Shown: positions 1 to 6,658, counted from the stretch's first letter. The stretch is DNA of 15,423 bases from an uncultured Lachnospiraceae bacterium (GCA_910576895.1 CAJTJZ010000072.1:1-15423); one strand, 5' to 3'. Translations and numbers: made by a program. The notes: generated from the letters alone by a model not told the origin.

Positions 1-434
1 GCGATGTTGCTGTTCGGTTTTCTAAATGCTGCAGTCCTGTACCGGGAGATGAAATTATTGGATTTGTAACAAGAGGACGTGGTGTTTCGATTCATAGAAC
101 GGATTGTATTAATATGATTAATCTTCCATTAGAAGATAGAGATCGTATTATTGAAGCGGCTTGGCAGCCGGGACTGATTAAAAAAGATGATGAGCTTTAT
201 GAAGCTGAAATTAAGATTTATAGTAATCATAGAAATGGTGTTTTACTTGATGTATCTAAAATTTTTACAGAAGCAAAAACAGATGTTACTTCTATGACAG
301 TTCGTACTAGTAAACAAGGGGTGACAACAATTACAGCTAGTTTTGAAGTAAAAGGAGTAGAACAGCTAAAAACATTAGTTGGAAAATTAAAACAAATTGA
401 AAGTGTAATTGATATTGAGAGAACAACAGGTTAG
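1..434 (+). CDS. relA: RelA/SpoT-family (p)ppGpp synthetase/hydrolase, C-terminal part (5' end outside window)
   Basis: This is the tail of a long stringent-response enzyme that makes and/or degrades (p)ppGpp in the cytoplasm. The reading frame is open from base 3, so the gene begins upstream; only about 143 residues are visible, and the hydrolase, synthetase and TGS domains are not. The visible start carries the conserved-cysteine region (VRFSKCCSPVPGDEIIGF, then GRGVSIHRTDC), typical of the RelA/SpoT C-terminal regulatory half. After it comes an ACT domain, from about YEAEIKIYSNHRNGVL to the end (IESVIDIERTTG). The stop at 432-434 is followed by a 25-base gap with a good ribosome binding site for the MBL gene, so the two are probably co-transcribed. 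An internal ATG at 114 is in frame but lies inside the conserved region and is not the start. In Firmicutes with a single long Rel protein this is the bifunctional form; that cannot be tested here because the catalytic half is missing. Confidence 0.95.
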   Translation, partial: DVAVRFSKCCSPVPGDEIIGFVTRGRGVSIHRTDCINMINLPLEDRDRIIEAAWQPGLIKKDDELYEAEIKIYSNHRNGVLLDVSKIFTEAKTDVTSMTVRTSKQGVTTITASFEVKGVEQLKTLVGKLKQIESVIDIERTTG

Positions 435-459
435 AAAGGCTAGAAAGGTGAGAGTATAG

Positions 460-1083
460 ATGGATTTACAGGAAATGACACTTGGACAGGTACAGACAAA
501 TTGTTATTTGATAGGAAATGAAAAAACAAAAGAAGCCGTTGTAATTGATCCAGCAGATGAAGGTGCTTATATTGCAAAACGGCTTCGCTCCCTTGGATAT
601 GAATTAAAAGCAATTCTTTTAACGCATGGTCATTTTGATCATATTACAGGAGCAGAAGAACTGCGAAGCTTAACAGGGGCAGAAATTTATGCCTATGAAG
701 GAGAAAAAGAACTGTTAGCTGATCCAAAGTTAAATTGCAGCAGTATTGCAGGTCATACCGTTTCTCTTATTCCAGATAAATTTTTTAAGGATAAAGATCA
801 ATTAGAACTTGCTGGTTTTACTTTTGAAGTATTATTTACACCGGGACATACTTCTGGAAGTGTCTGCTTTTATTTAAAATCAGAGGGTATTTTATTTTCA
901 GGTGATACCTTATTTCAAGAATCTGTCGGTAGATCGGATCTTCCAACAGGAAATGGACGCCGTCTTGTAAAATCAGTAAATGAAAGATTACTTCCACTAG
1001 GGGAGGATATTCTTGTTTATCCGGGACATGGAGAAGATACTACGATTGGATATGAAAAACGATATAATTATTATTTGAAATGA
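460..1083 (+). CDS. MBL-fold metallo-hydrolase, glyoxalase II-like (YcbL type)
   Basis: This 207-residue cytoplasmic metallo-beta-lactamase-fold hydrolase has a complete set of binuclear metal ligands: THGHFDH (H56, H58, D60, H61), PGHTSGS (H130), SGDT (D149) and YPGHG (H190). The length and the motif spacing match the short glyoxalase II-like YcbL group, which lacks the C-terminal helical domain of true glyoxalase II. The likely reaction is hydrolysis of a thioester or similar ester, but the natural substrate of this group is uncertain. The ATG at 460 follows AAAGGTGAG with normal spacing. It lies between relA and hemZ, and its TGA stop is 10 bases before the hemZ start, so translation is probably coupled. 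I recall this MBL gene next to relA and hemZ in many clostridia. The fold is certain; the substrate is unknown. Confidence 0.92.
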   Translation: MDLQEMTLGQVQTNCYLIGNEKTKEAVVIDPADEGAYIAKRLRSLGYELKAILLTHGHFDHITGAEELRSLTGAEIYAYEGEKELLADPKLNCSSIAGHTVSLIPDKFFKDKDQLELAGFTFEVLFTPGHTSGSVCFYLKSEGILFSGDTLFQESVGRSDLPTGNGRRLVKSVNERLLPLGEDILVYPGHGEDTTIGYEKRYNYYLK

Positions 1084-1093
1084 GCAGATAACA

Positions 1094-2596
1094 ATGATTA
1101 AAATAGAACAGACAAGAAATGATTTTGAAAATGATATTGGTCCTTTAGTAAAGTCTTTTTTTCCAGAACAGGAAGTTTGTTTTAAAGCCATTCTTCCGAA
1201 AAAAGGAATTTCTAAAAAAGAAGGACAGTATTTACAGCAAGAGATAGAATATTATCTTTTTGTAATCATAGAAGAACATGTTATGCGGCTTATTTTTTCT
1301 AATGCAAAAAAAGAAAGTATTTTTGATGTTTCTGATCAAGCAGATTTGGCAGAAAAACCAGAATATAGAAATGTAATCAAACGGCTTTTATATCATGCCT
1401 TATCTGCTTATACAAAAAAAGAGCTTCCTTGGGGAGCACAGACAGGTGTTCGTCCTGCGAAAATTGCATTAGACAGATTGGAGCTTGGCTGGCAGGAAAA
1501 AGAAATTGCAGATTTTATGAAAGAGCATTACTTATGTTCGAAAGAAAAAATAGAATTAAGTATAAAAATAGCAAAAAAAGAAGCTAGTTTATTAGCAAAA
1601 CTTCAGGATAAAAAAGGGTATAGTATTTATATTGGCATTGCGTTTTGCCCAAGCAAATGTCTTTATTGTTCTTTTCCATCGTATCCTTTAGAGAAATTCG
1701 GTGGACTTATGGACGATTATCTCTTAGCTTTATTTAAAGAAATTGACTATGCAAGTAATTGCATCACAAAAAAGCAGTTGCAAACAGTTTATGTAGGCGG
1801 AGGAACACCAACAGCATTAGATGAAAAACATTTAGAAATGTTATTAAAGAAAATAAGAGATACGCTTGATTTTACTTATGTGCAAGAATTTACAGTAGAA
1901 GCAGGAAGACCTGATAGCCTTACGATGGAAAAACTTCATCTATTAAAGCAATACGGCGTAACAAGAATTTCTGTCAATCCACAAACAATGAATCAAAAAA
2001 CACTTGATTTGATTGGCAGATATCATTGTGTAGAAGATGTAAAAAGAGCCTTTGCCATGGCAAGACAGGCAGGACATAATAATATTAATATGGATCTGAT
2101 TATGGGACTTCCCGGAGAAGATATAAAACATGTTGTACATACATTAGATGAAATTGGTAAATTGTCACCGGACAGCTTAACAGTGCATACCTTGGCATTA
2201 AAGAGAGCTTCCAATTTAACGATTTATAAAGAAAAGTATCAAACATTACCAAAGAATACAAAAGAAATGATAAGGCTTGCAGCAGAATTTACAGAAAATC
2301 ATGGATATTTTCCTTATTATTTATATCGACAGAAAAATATGACTGGAAATTTGGAAAATGTCGGATATGCCCTACCAGAAAAAGAAGGACTTTACAATAT
2401 TTTAATGATGGAAGAAAGACAGACCATTTTAGCACTGGGAGCAGGAGCAACCTCAAAATATGTATTTCCAACAGGAGGAAGAATTGAAAGAACCGATAAT
2501 TGTAAAAGTATTGTAGATTATATTGAAAGAATTGAAGAAATGATTGGGAGAAAAAGAGACTTTCTTAAAAAGGAAGAAAAAAATTTACTTGGATAA
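1094..2596 (+). CDS. hemZ: Radical-SAM protein HemZ (coproporphyrinogen III dehydrogenase family)
   Basis: This 500-residue radical-SAM enzyme is close to the length I recall for Bacillus HemZ. The first ~165 residues form a HemZ-type N-terminal extension. The radical-SAM core then begins with a CX3CX2C cluster motif (C185, C189, C192 in FCPSKCLYC) that would bind the [4Fe-4S] cluster and SAM, followed by the glycine-rich SAM motif GGGTPT (about 235-240). Later blocks typical of the HemN/HemW superfamily are also seen (TVEAGRPDSL, INMDLIMGLPGED). The family assignment implies oxygen-independent oxidation of coproporphyrinogen III. In anaerobic clostridia with little or no haem pathway the real role is unproved, and relatives such as HemW act as haem chaperones. 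The ATG at 1094 has only a weak ribosome binding site, which fits coupling to the preceding gene. Family membership is secure; the reaction is inferred. Confidence 0.9.
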   Translation: MIKIEQTRNDFENDIGPLVKSFFPEQEVCFKAILPKKGISKKEGQYLQQEIEYYLFVIIEEHVMRLIFSNAKKESIFDVSDQADLAEKPEYRNVIKRLLYHALSAYTKKELPWGAQTGVRPAKIALDRLELGWQEKEIADFMKEHYLCSKEKIELSIKIAKKEASLLAKLQDKKGYSIYIGIAFCPSKCLYCSFPSYPLEKFGGLMDDYLLALFKEIDYASNCITKKQLQTVYVGGGTPTALDEKHLEMLLKKIRDTLDFTYVQEFTVEAGRPDSLTMEKLHLLKQYGVTRISVNPQTMNQKTLDLIGRYHCVEDVKRAFAMARQAGHNNINMDLIMGLPGEDIKHVVHTLDEIGKLSPDSLTVHTLALKRASNLTIYKEKYQTLPKNTKEMIRLAAEFTENHGYFPYYLYRQKNMTGNLENVGYALPEKEGLYNILMMEERQTILALGAGATSKYVFPTGGRIERTDNCKSIVDYIERIEEMIGRKRDFLKKEEKNLLG

Positions 2597-2641
2597 ATTT
2601 ATAGCATATTATCGAAATTGATAAGGGAGAGAGGGCAGGTA

Positions 2642-3262
2642 ATGCTTGAGGCAAAAAAAATCGGAGAACAAGCGATAAAGAAATATATTTTAGAGGATTT
2701 AGAAAAAGAACTAGAGCATGGCATTCTTGTTAGTAATCTATCGGCAATGACAGCAAGAGAACTGGGAGAATGCGAAGAATATTGTAAAGAAATGGCAGTT
2801 GCAGGATTTGTACATGATATTGGAAAGTTAAAGCTTTCCAGATATTTATATGGGCGAAAAAAAGATACCCTTAAAATTGATGAATTAAATTATATTCGAC
2901 AACATACAAAAATAAGCTACGAAATTGTAAGAAAGGAAGGGTATTCTATTACTATTCAAGATACGGTATTGCATCATCATGAAAATTATGATGGCAGCGG
3001 TTATCCTGATAATTTAGTAGCGGATATGATACCACTTGGAGCAAGAATTATTCGTATTTGTGATTTATTTGCTGCTTTAACAGCAGATCGTTCTTATCGT
3101 GGGGCATTTTCTGCAGATACTGCTATGGAGATTATGATTGATGAAGTAAAAAATTTTGATATGCGTATTTTTTTAGCTTTTCAAAGGGTGATTCATGGAG
3201 AAATTTTTGAAAAGATGACACAGGAAAATCAAAATGATTTACTTAAAATCAATATAATATAA
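2642..3262 (+). CDS. Stand-alone HD-GYP-type phosphohydrolase
   Basis: This 206-residue protein is made almost entirely of an HD domain with HD-GYP features. Visible motifs are H26 (HGILVSNLS), the metal pair HDIGK (H58, D59), H88 in QHTKISYEIV, HHHENYDGSGYP (H111-H113, with the GYP segment at 120-122) and ARIIRICDLFAALTADRSYR (D141). HD-GYP proteins commonly hydrolyse cyclic di-GMP in the cytoplasm. Usually they carry an N-terminal sensor or receiver domain; none is present here, so any signal must come from a partner or from expression. I chose the ATG at 2642 because it follows AAGGGAGAGAGG. A TTG at 2618 would extend the frame by eight residues but would place the ribosome binding site inside the gene. 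It lies between hemZ and aspS. Other cyclic nucleotides or phosphate esters are possible substrates. Confidence 0.85.
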   Translation: MLEAKKIGEQAIKKYILEDLEKELEHGILVSNLSAMTARELGECEEYCKEMAVAGFVHDIGKLKLSRYLYGRKKDTLKIDELNYIRQHTKISYEIVRKEGYSITIQDTVLHHHENYDGSGYPDNLVADMIPLGARIIRICDLFAALTADRSYRGAFSADTAMEIMIDEVKNFDMRIFLAFQRVIHGEIFEKMTQENQNDLLKINII

Positions 3263-3318
3263 AATTAATATAAGAGTAAATAGGTGATTTATAGTACATT
3301 CACAGAAAAGAGGTTATT

Positions 3319-5130
3319 ATGACAGAGTCAATGCAAGGATTAAAGCGTACCTGCCGTTGTGCAGAAGTTTCTACTGCTGCTATTGGAAATCAAGTGACAG
3401 TAATGGGGTGGGTACAAAAAAATAGAAATATGGGAAGTATGGTATTTCTTGATTTGCGAGATCGCTCTGGTATTTTGCAGGTAATTTTTGAAGAAGGAAA
3501 AGTAGAAAAAGAAGTTTTTGAAAAGGCAGGAAAACTACGAAGTGAATATGTGATTGCCGTTGTTGGAACGGTTGCAATGCGTTCTGGTGCTGTAAATAAA
3601 AATCTTATCACAGGAGAAATTGAGCTGCTTGCAGAGAAACTTCGTATTCTTTCAGAAGCAGAAACACCTCCATTTCCAATTGAAGAAAATTCGAAAACAA
3701 AAGAAGATTTGCGGCTTACGTATCGTTATTTAGATTTACGCAGACCAGATATTCAAAAAAATTTAATTATGAGAAGTAAAGTAGCTATGGAAGTACGTAA
3801 GTTTCTTGCCCAAGAAGGCTTTTTAGAAATAGAAACGCCAATGCTTACAAAAAGTACACCAGAAGGAGCACGTGACTATCTTGTGCCAAGTCGTGTGCAT
3901 CCCGGGAATTTTTATGCACTTCCACAATCGCCGCAGATTTTTAAACAGCTTTTGATGTGCTCTGGCTATGATCGTTATTTTCAAATAGCAAAATGTTTTC
4001 GTGATGAAGATTTAAGAGCAGATCGTCAACCAGAATTTACACAAATTGATATGGAACTTTCTTTTGTAGATGAGAAAGAAGTTATGGAAATTAATGAACG
4101 TCTGCTTTATCAGTTATTTAAAGAAGTGCTTGGTATTGAAATACCAATAAAAAGAATGACTTGGCAAGAGGCTATGGATCGTTTTGGTTCGGATAAACCA
4201 GATATGCGTTTTGGAATGGAACTTGTCGATGTTTCTGAGATTGTAAAAGATTGTGAATTTACTGTTTTTCATAATGCTTTGGAGCAAGGCGGAAGTGTTC
4301 GTGGAATTAATGCTAAGGGGCAAGGTAGTATGGCAAGAAAGAAAATAGATGCTTTGATAGATTTTGCAAAGGGCTATGGAGCAAAAGGACTTGCTTATAT
4401 TGCTATACAGAAAGATGGCAGTATCAAATCTTCCTTTGCAAAATTTATGAAAGAAGAAGAAATGATAGCACTGATTTCTGCAATGGATGGGGAAAAAGGC
4501 GATTTACTTTTCTTTGCTGCTGATAAGAAGAAACTTGTTTATGACATTCTTGGAGCATTGCGTGTTAAAATGGCAGAAATGATGGGACTTCTTGATAAGG
4601 AACAATTTGAATTTGTTTGGATAACAGAGTTTCCACTTTTAGAATGGTCAGAAGAAGAAAATCGATTTGTTGCTATGCATCATCCATTTACAATGCCAAT
4701 GGAGGAAGATTTACAATATATTGACAGTGATCCGGGCAGGGTACGGGCAAAAGCATATGATATTGTATTAAATGGAACAGAACTTGGCGGCGGATCGGTT
4801 CGTATTTTCCAAAATGATATTCAAGAAAAAATGTTTGAAGCACTTGGATTTACAAAAGAAAAAGCATATGAACAATTTGGATTTTTATTAAATGCATTTA
4901 AGTATGGTGTTCCACCGCATGCTGGACTAGCTTATGGGCTTGACCGCCTTGTTATGCTGATGGCAAAAACAGATAGTATTCGTGATGTGATTGCATTTCC
5001 TAAGATAAAAGATGCTTCTTGCCTAATGTCAGAAGCTCCCAATATTGTAGAGAAGAAACAATTAACAGAACTTGGAATTACCCTGATAGAACAAGAGAAA
5101 CAGATAGACTTTCTTTCGGAGAAAGGCTGA
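3319..5130 (+). CDS. aspS: Aspartyl-tRNA synthetase
   Basis: This 603-residue class II synthetase charges tRNA-Asp with aspartate in the cytoplasm, and its length is normal for the bacterial type. An N-terminal OB-fold anticodon-binding domain (about 1-110, GWVQKNRNMGSMVFLDLRDR) is followed by the catalytic domain: motif 1 region FLEIETPMLTKSTPEGARDY, motif 2 FRDEDLRADRQPEF (227-240) and motif 3 GLAYGLDRLVML (GLDR 540-543). A GAD-type insertion, typical of bacterial AspRS, lies around 300-410. The ATG at 3319 follows AGAGG. In the OB fold, M38 sits where, from memory, non-discriminating enzymes carry His; this weakly favours an Asp-specific enzyme. The 56-base gap upstream is too short for a T-box leader. 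The TGA stop shares its last A with the ATG of the DUF1294 gene. Confidence 0.98.
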   Translation: MTESMQGLKRTCRCAEVSTAAIGNQVTVMGWVQKNRNMGSMVFLDLRDRSGILQVIFEEGKVEKEVFEKAGKLRSEYVIAVVGTVAMRSGAVNKNLITGEIELLAEKLRILSEAETPPFPIEENSKTKEDLRLTYRYLDLRRPDIQKNLIMRSKVAMEVRKFLAQEGFLEIETPMLTKSTPEGARDYLVPSRVHPGNFYALPQSPQIFKQLLMCSGYDRYFQIAKCFRDEDLRADRQPEFTQIDMELSFVDEKEVMEINERLLYQLFKEVLGIEIPIKRMTWQEAMDRFGSDKPDMRFGMELVDVSEIVKDCEFTVFHNALEQGGSVRGINAKGQGSMARKKIDALIDFAKGYGAKGLAYIAIQKDGSIKSSFAKFMKEEEMIALISAMDGEKGDLLFFAADKKKLVYDILGALRVKMAEMMGLLDKEQFEFVWITEFPLLEWSEEENRFVAMHHPFTMPMEEDLQYIDSDPGRVRAKAYDIVLNGTELGGGSVRIFQNDIQEKMFEALGFTKEKAYEQFGFLLNAFKYGVPPHAGLAYGLDRLVMLMAKTDSIRDVIAFPKIKDASCLMSEAPNIVEKKQLTELGITLIEQEKQIDFLSEKG

Positions 5131-5402
5131 TGGAAATTATTCTAATTCTTTATTTACTTACCATAAATTTGATTGGTTTTATTTCTATGGCAGTAGATAA
5201 AAAACGAGCAAGAAAACATCAGTGGAGAATTGCAGAAAAGGTATTCTTTTTACTTGCTTTCTTTGGCGGTAGTATTGGTACTTGGGCTGGTATGTATGCA
5301 TTTCATCATAAAACAAAACATTGGTATTTCGTCATAGGAATGCCAATGATTTTAGTGATTCAGATTTTGGCTGTGATCGGGGTAAGGTATTATTTTTTGT
5401 GA
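5130..5402 (+). CDS. DUF1294 small membrane protein
   Basis: This 90-residue membrane protein has three hydrophobic segments (about 3-21, 38-57 and 66-88). It carries the marks of DUF1294: NLIGF near the start, a DK pair (D23, K24), WRIAE (32-36), GGSIGTWAGM (46-55) and HHKTKH (59-64). The function of the family is not known. The ATG at 5130 overlaps the TGA of aspS by one base, and a GGAGAAAGG ribosome binding site lies inside the end of aspS, so translational coupling is likely. A longer in-frame opening starting at 5019 lies entirely within aspS and is not the start. The gene ends 21 bases before the antitoxin gene. Confidence 0.88.
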   Translation: MEIILILYLLTINLIGFISMAVDKKRARKHQWRIAEKVFFLLAFFGGSIGTWAGMYAFHHKTKHWYFVIGMPMILVIQILAVIGVRYYFL

Positions 5403-5423
5403 AAAGAAAGTGGGGAATGGAAA

Positions 5424-5639
5424 ATGAGTGAACGAGTAATGGCACATCGATTATTAGATACTGTGCCAGATTATAAGTTGGATTATGTAATAGCTTATTT
5501 GCAAGGTATTACTGTTGGAGAAAAAGAACCTAATGAAGATACTATCAAGGCATTTTTAGAAGTAGATGAAATGAAAAGAACAGGTAATTGTCAAAAATTT
5601 AATGATCTTAATGAATTATGGGATAGTTTGAAGGAATAA
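5424..5639 (+). CDS. Antitoxin of a YafQ-type toxin-antitoxin pair
   Basis: This 71-residue acidic protein sits three bases ahead of a clear YafQ toxin gene, so it is the likely antitoxin that binds and neutralises the toxin and may autoregulate the pair. The C-terminal FNDLNELWDSLKE has the short amphipathic pattern typical of RelB-class antitoxin tails. The N-terminal half (HRLLDTVPDYKLDYVIAYLQGI) does not show the usual ribbon-helix-helix start of RelB/DinJ; it looks helical and resembles a group I recall beside YafQ/RelE toxins in clostridia. The ATG at 5424 follows a modest GGGGAATGG sequence. No operator palindrome was seen in the 21-base gap upstream. A weak promoter-like pair (TTGGCT at 5367, TATTAT at 5388, spacing 15) lies inside DUF1294, so the pair may have its own promoter or be read through from aspS. 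The antitoxin role is inferred from position. Confidence 0.75.
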   Translation: MSERVMAHRLLDTVPDYKLDYVIAYLQGITVGEKEPNEDTIKAFLEVDEMKRTGNCQKFNDLNELWDSLKE

Positions 5640-5642
5640 AAG

Positions 5643-5915
5643 ATGTTAAATGTTATTTATTCTGGACAATTCAAAAAAGATTATAAAAAGTGTATAAAAA
5701 AAGGTCTTGATATAGATTTGTTAAAAAAGGTTATTTCACTTTTAGCGATACCACAGCAATTACCACCACAAAACAAAGACCATGATTTAAAAGGTAATTA
5801 TATAGGTCGTAGAGAATGTCATATTGCTTCAGATTGGTTGCTAATTTATGAAGTTTATGGAGAAGATTTATATTTAGATAGAACAGGCACACATTCTGAT
5901 TTATTTAAAAAATAG
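5643..5915 (+). CDS. yafQ: YafQ-family mRNA interferase toxin
   Basis: This 90-residue toxin belongs to the YafQ branch of the RelE/ParE superfamily, which cleaves mRNA in the ribosomal A site. The residues reported as important in E. coli YafQ (H50, H63, D67, W68, H87, F91) all have counterparts shifted by exactly three: H47 in KDHDLKG, H60 in RRECHIASDW, D64, W65, H84 in TGTHSDLF and F88. The catalytic set therefore looks intact and the toxin is probably active. The start (KKDYKKCIKKGLDI) also fits the family. The ATG at 5643 follows AAGGA at 5631-5635, which overlaps the end of the antitoxin gene, so translation is coupled. The gene ends 26 bases before a strong terminator. The E. coli residue numbers are from memory. 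Confidence 0.92.
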   Translation: MLNVIYSGQFKKDYKKCIKKGLDIDLLKKVISLLAIPQQLPPQNKDHDLKGNYIGRRECHIASDWLLIYEVYGEDLYLDRTGTHSDLFKK

Positions 5916-5941
5916 AAATCAATAACTTTCCAATTTGTTAA

Positions 5942-5988
5942 AAAAACCGTTGTACATAAAGATTGCTATCTATAATACAGCGGTTTTT
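5942..5988. terminator. Bidirectional intrinsic terminator between convergent genes
   Basis: A 13-bp stem (arms 5942-5954 and 5976-5988; AAAAACCGTTGTA against TACAGCGGTTTTT, with one G-U pair in RNA) encloses a 21-base loop. The loop can itself form a small AGAT/ATCT hairpin. The right arm ends in TTTTT followed by AATTTT, serving the + strand, and the left arm begins with A6, which gives a U-tract on the minus strand. It lies between the yafQ stop (5915) and the stop of the minus-strand gene (6027), so it can end both transcripts. Confidence 0.85.
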
Positions 5989-6026
5989 AATTTTACTTAT
6001 AAAGAAGAAAAAATATAGTTTCATAT

Positions 6027-6458
6027 TTATAGATATGCCAAAAGATTATCCATAAAATCTTGTTCTATGGAAATAAGTGATTTTGCTAAATGAATACTTT
6101 CCATAGAAGCATTACGACATTGATTTAAAACTTTGCTAATAGATTTAATTCCCATATTACAACCATCGACCATAAGTTCTGCAATTTTTGTAGTATCATC
6201 ATTTATCATAAGCTTTATATCAGTAGAAAATTTTGCAAAGGCCTTTGCCATTATGGTAGGATCTTCTTCTGATTTTCCAATATTATTTAATAGTGTATGG
6301 CATTTATCTCCAATGTCAATGTGTTTTTTATTATATTTAGAAATTAAATCCTGAAAGTTGACATCATGAATATAGGAAGAAACTTGTTCCATACTATTGG
6401 TAGCATTTTTGCAGCCAGAATTGCATTCTTTTAATAATATAATTGTATCATCATTCAT
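6027..6458 (-). CDS. Small helical-bundle protein, possibly ferritin-like (DUF2383-like); function unknown
   Basis: This 143-residue protein appears almost wholly alpha-helical, with about four long amphipathic helices and no signal peptide or membrane segment, so it is probably cytoplasmic. It contains a CX3C pair near the start (C12, C16 in LLKECNSGCKNA), a KCH site (C53, H54), and further cysteines in DGCNMG and NQCRNAS near the C terminus. Acidic and His residues recur along the helices, as in ferritin-like bundles of the DUF2383/PA2169 type, but I cannot confirm a di-metal site. I recall similar 'LLKEC..GC' proteins as conserved hypotheticals in Lachnospiraceae. A near-perfect AGAAAGGAG ribosome binding site precedes the ATG (reading leftward from 6458), so it is a real and probably well-translated gene. 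It is divergent from asp23 and converges on yafQ. Its function is unknown; metal binding or thiol chemistry is only a suggestion. Confidence 0.8.
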   Translation of the reverse strand: MNDDTIILLKECNSGCKNATNSMEQVSSYIHDVNFQDLISKYNKKHIDIGDKCHTLLNNIGKSEEDPTIMAKAFAKFSTDIKLMINDDTTKIAELMVDGCNMGIKSISKVLNQCRNASMESIHLAKSLISIEQDFMDNLLAYL

Positions 6459-6491
6459 TAGAAAAACTCCTTTCTATAAAAAATAATTAAT

Positions 6492-6497
6492 AGTATA
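6492..6497 (-). promoter_or_regulatory. Candidate -10 element for the minus-strand helical-bundle gene
   Basis: On the minus strand this reads TATACT, five of six matches to the -10 consensus, about 34 bases before the ATG at 6458. The -35 region at the expected distance is poor (TTTCTA). The element is supported only by sequence and position. Confidence 0.35.
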
Positions 6498-6567
6498 AGA
6501 TAGTTATTTCCTGTTAGAAAAAAAATATTCTTAAGGTTTGATTCCTTATTTTTGTGAAAACAACTTT

Positions 6568-6587
6568 TTTTCAAGAATTTTCAAGAA
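6568..6587 (+). repeat. Tandem 10-bp direct repeat upstream of the asp23 promoter
   Basis: Two perfect adjacent copies of TTTTCAAGAA lie at 6568-6577 and 6578-6587, exactly one helical turn apart. They end a few bases before the weak -35 region of the putative asp23 promoter. This is a typical position for an activator that binds direct repeats. No regulator is encoded nearby, so the binding protein is unknown. Confidence 0.6.
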
Positions 6588-6591
6588 CTTA

Positions 6592-6620
6592 TTTCTTTTT
6601 TTTGGCAGATAGGATATACT
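6592..6620 (+). promoter_or_regulatory. Putative promoter of the asp23-fakA-recG-ATPase operon
   Basis: A TATACT -10 element lies at 6615-6620. The -35 position at 17-base spacing (TTTCTT, 6592-6597) is poor, which would fit a promoter that needs an activator. An alternative -35, TTGGCA at 6602-6607, has no good -10 at normal spacing. Transcription would start near 6627, giving a leader of about 65 bases that contains the inverted repeat at 6634-6658. Confidence 0.35.
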
Positions 6621-6633
6621 ATATGTCATATTA

Positions 6634-6658
6634 TTTACCCTTTAGGGTTTTGGGTAAA
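6634..6658 (+). repeat. Inverted repeat in the asp23 leader (operator or hairpin)
   Basis: TTTACCC (6634-6640) is matched by GGGTAAA (6652-6658) around an 11-base centre. The same ACCC can also pair with a nearer GGGT (6645-6648), so two alternative hairpins are possible. It lies between the putative transcription start and the ribosome binding site of asp23 (AGAAAGGAG, 6677-6685). It could be a repressor operator or an RNA structure; no T-run follows, so it does not look like a terminator. Confidence 0.55.

Noticed and set aside
2618..2641. TTG start for the HD-GYP gene
   Set aside because: It would put the only good ribosome binding site inside the coding region; the ATG at 2642 is better placed.
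3263..3318. Possible T-box or other leader in front of aspS
   Set aside because: The gap is only 56 bases and shows no T-box motif, specifier stem or terminator.
5019..5402. A longer version of the DUF1294 protein starting within aspS
   Set aside because: The extra 37 residues overlap conserved AspRS sequence and do not belong to the family; the ATG at 5130 has a good ribosome binding site.
6133..6354. A 73-codon plus-strand open frame inside the minus-strand helical-bundle gene
   Set aside because: The minus-strand frame has a near-perfect ribosome binding site and a sensible protein; the plus frame has neither.
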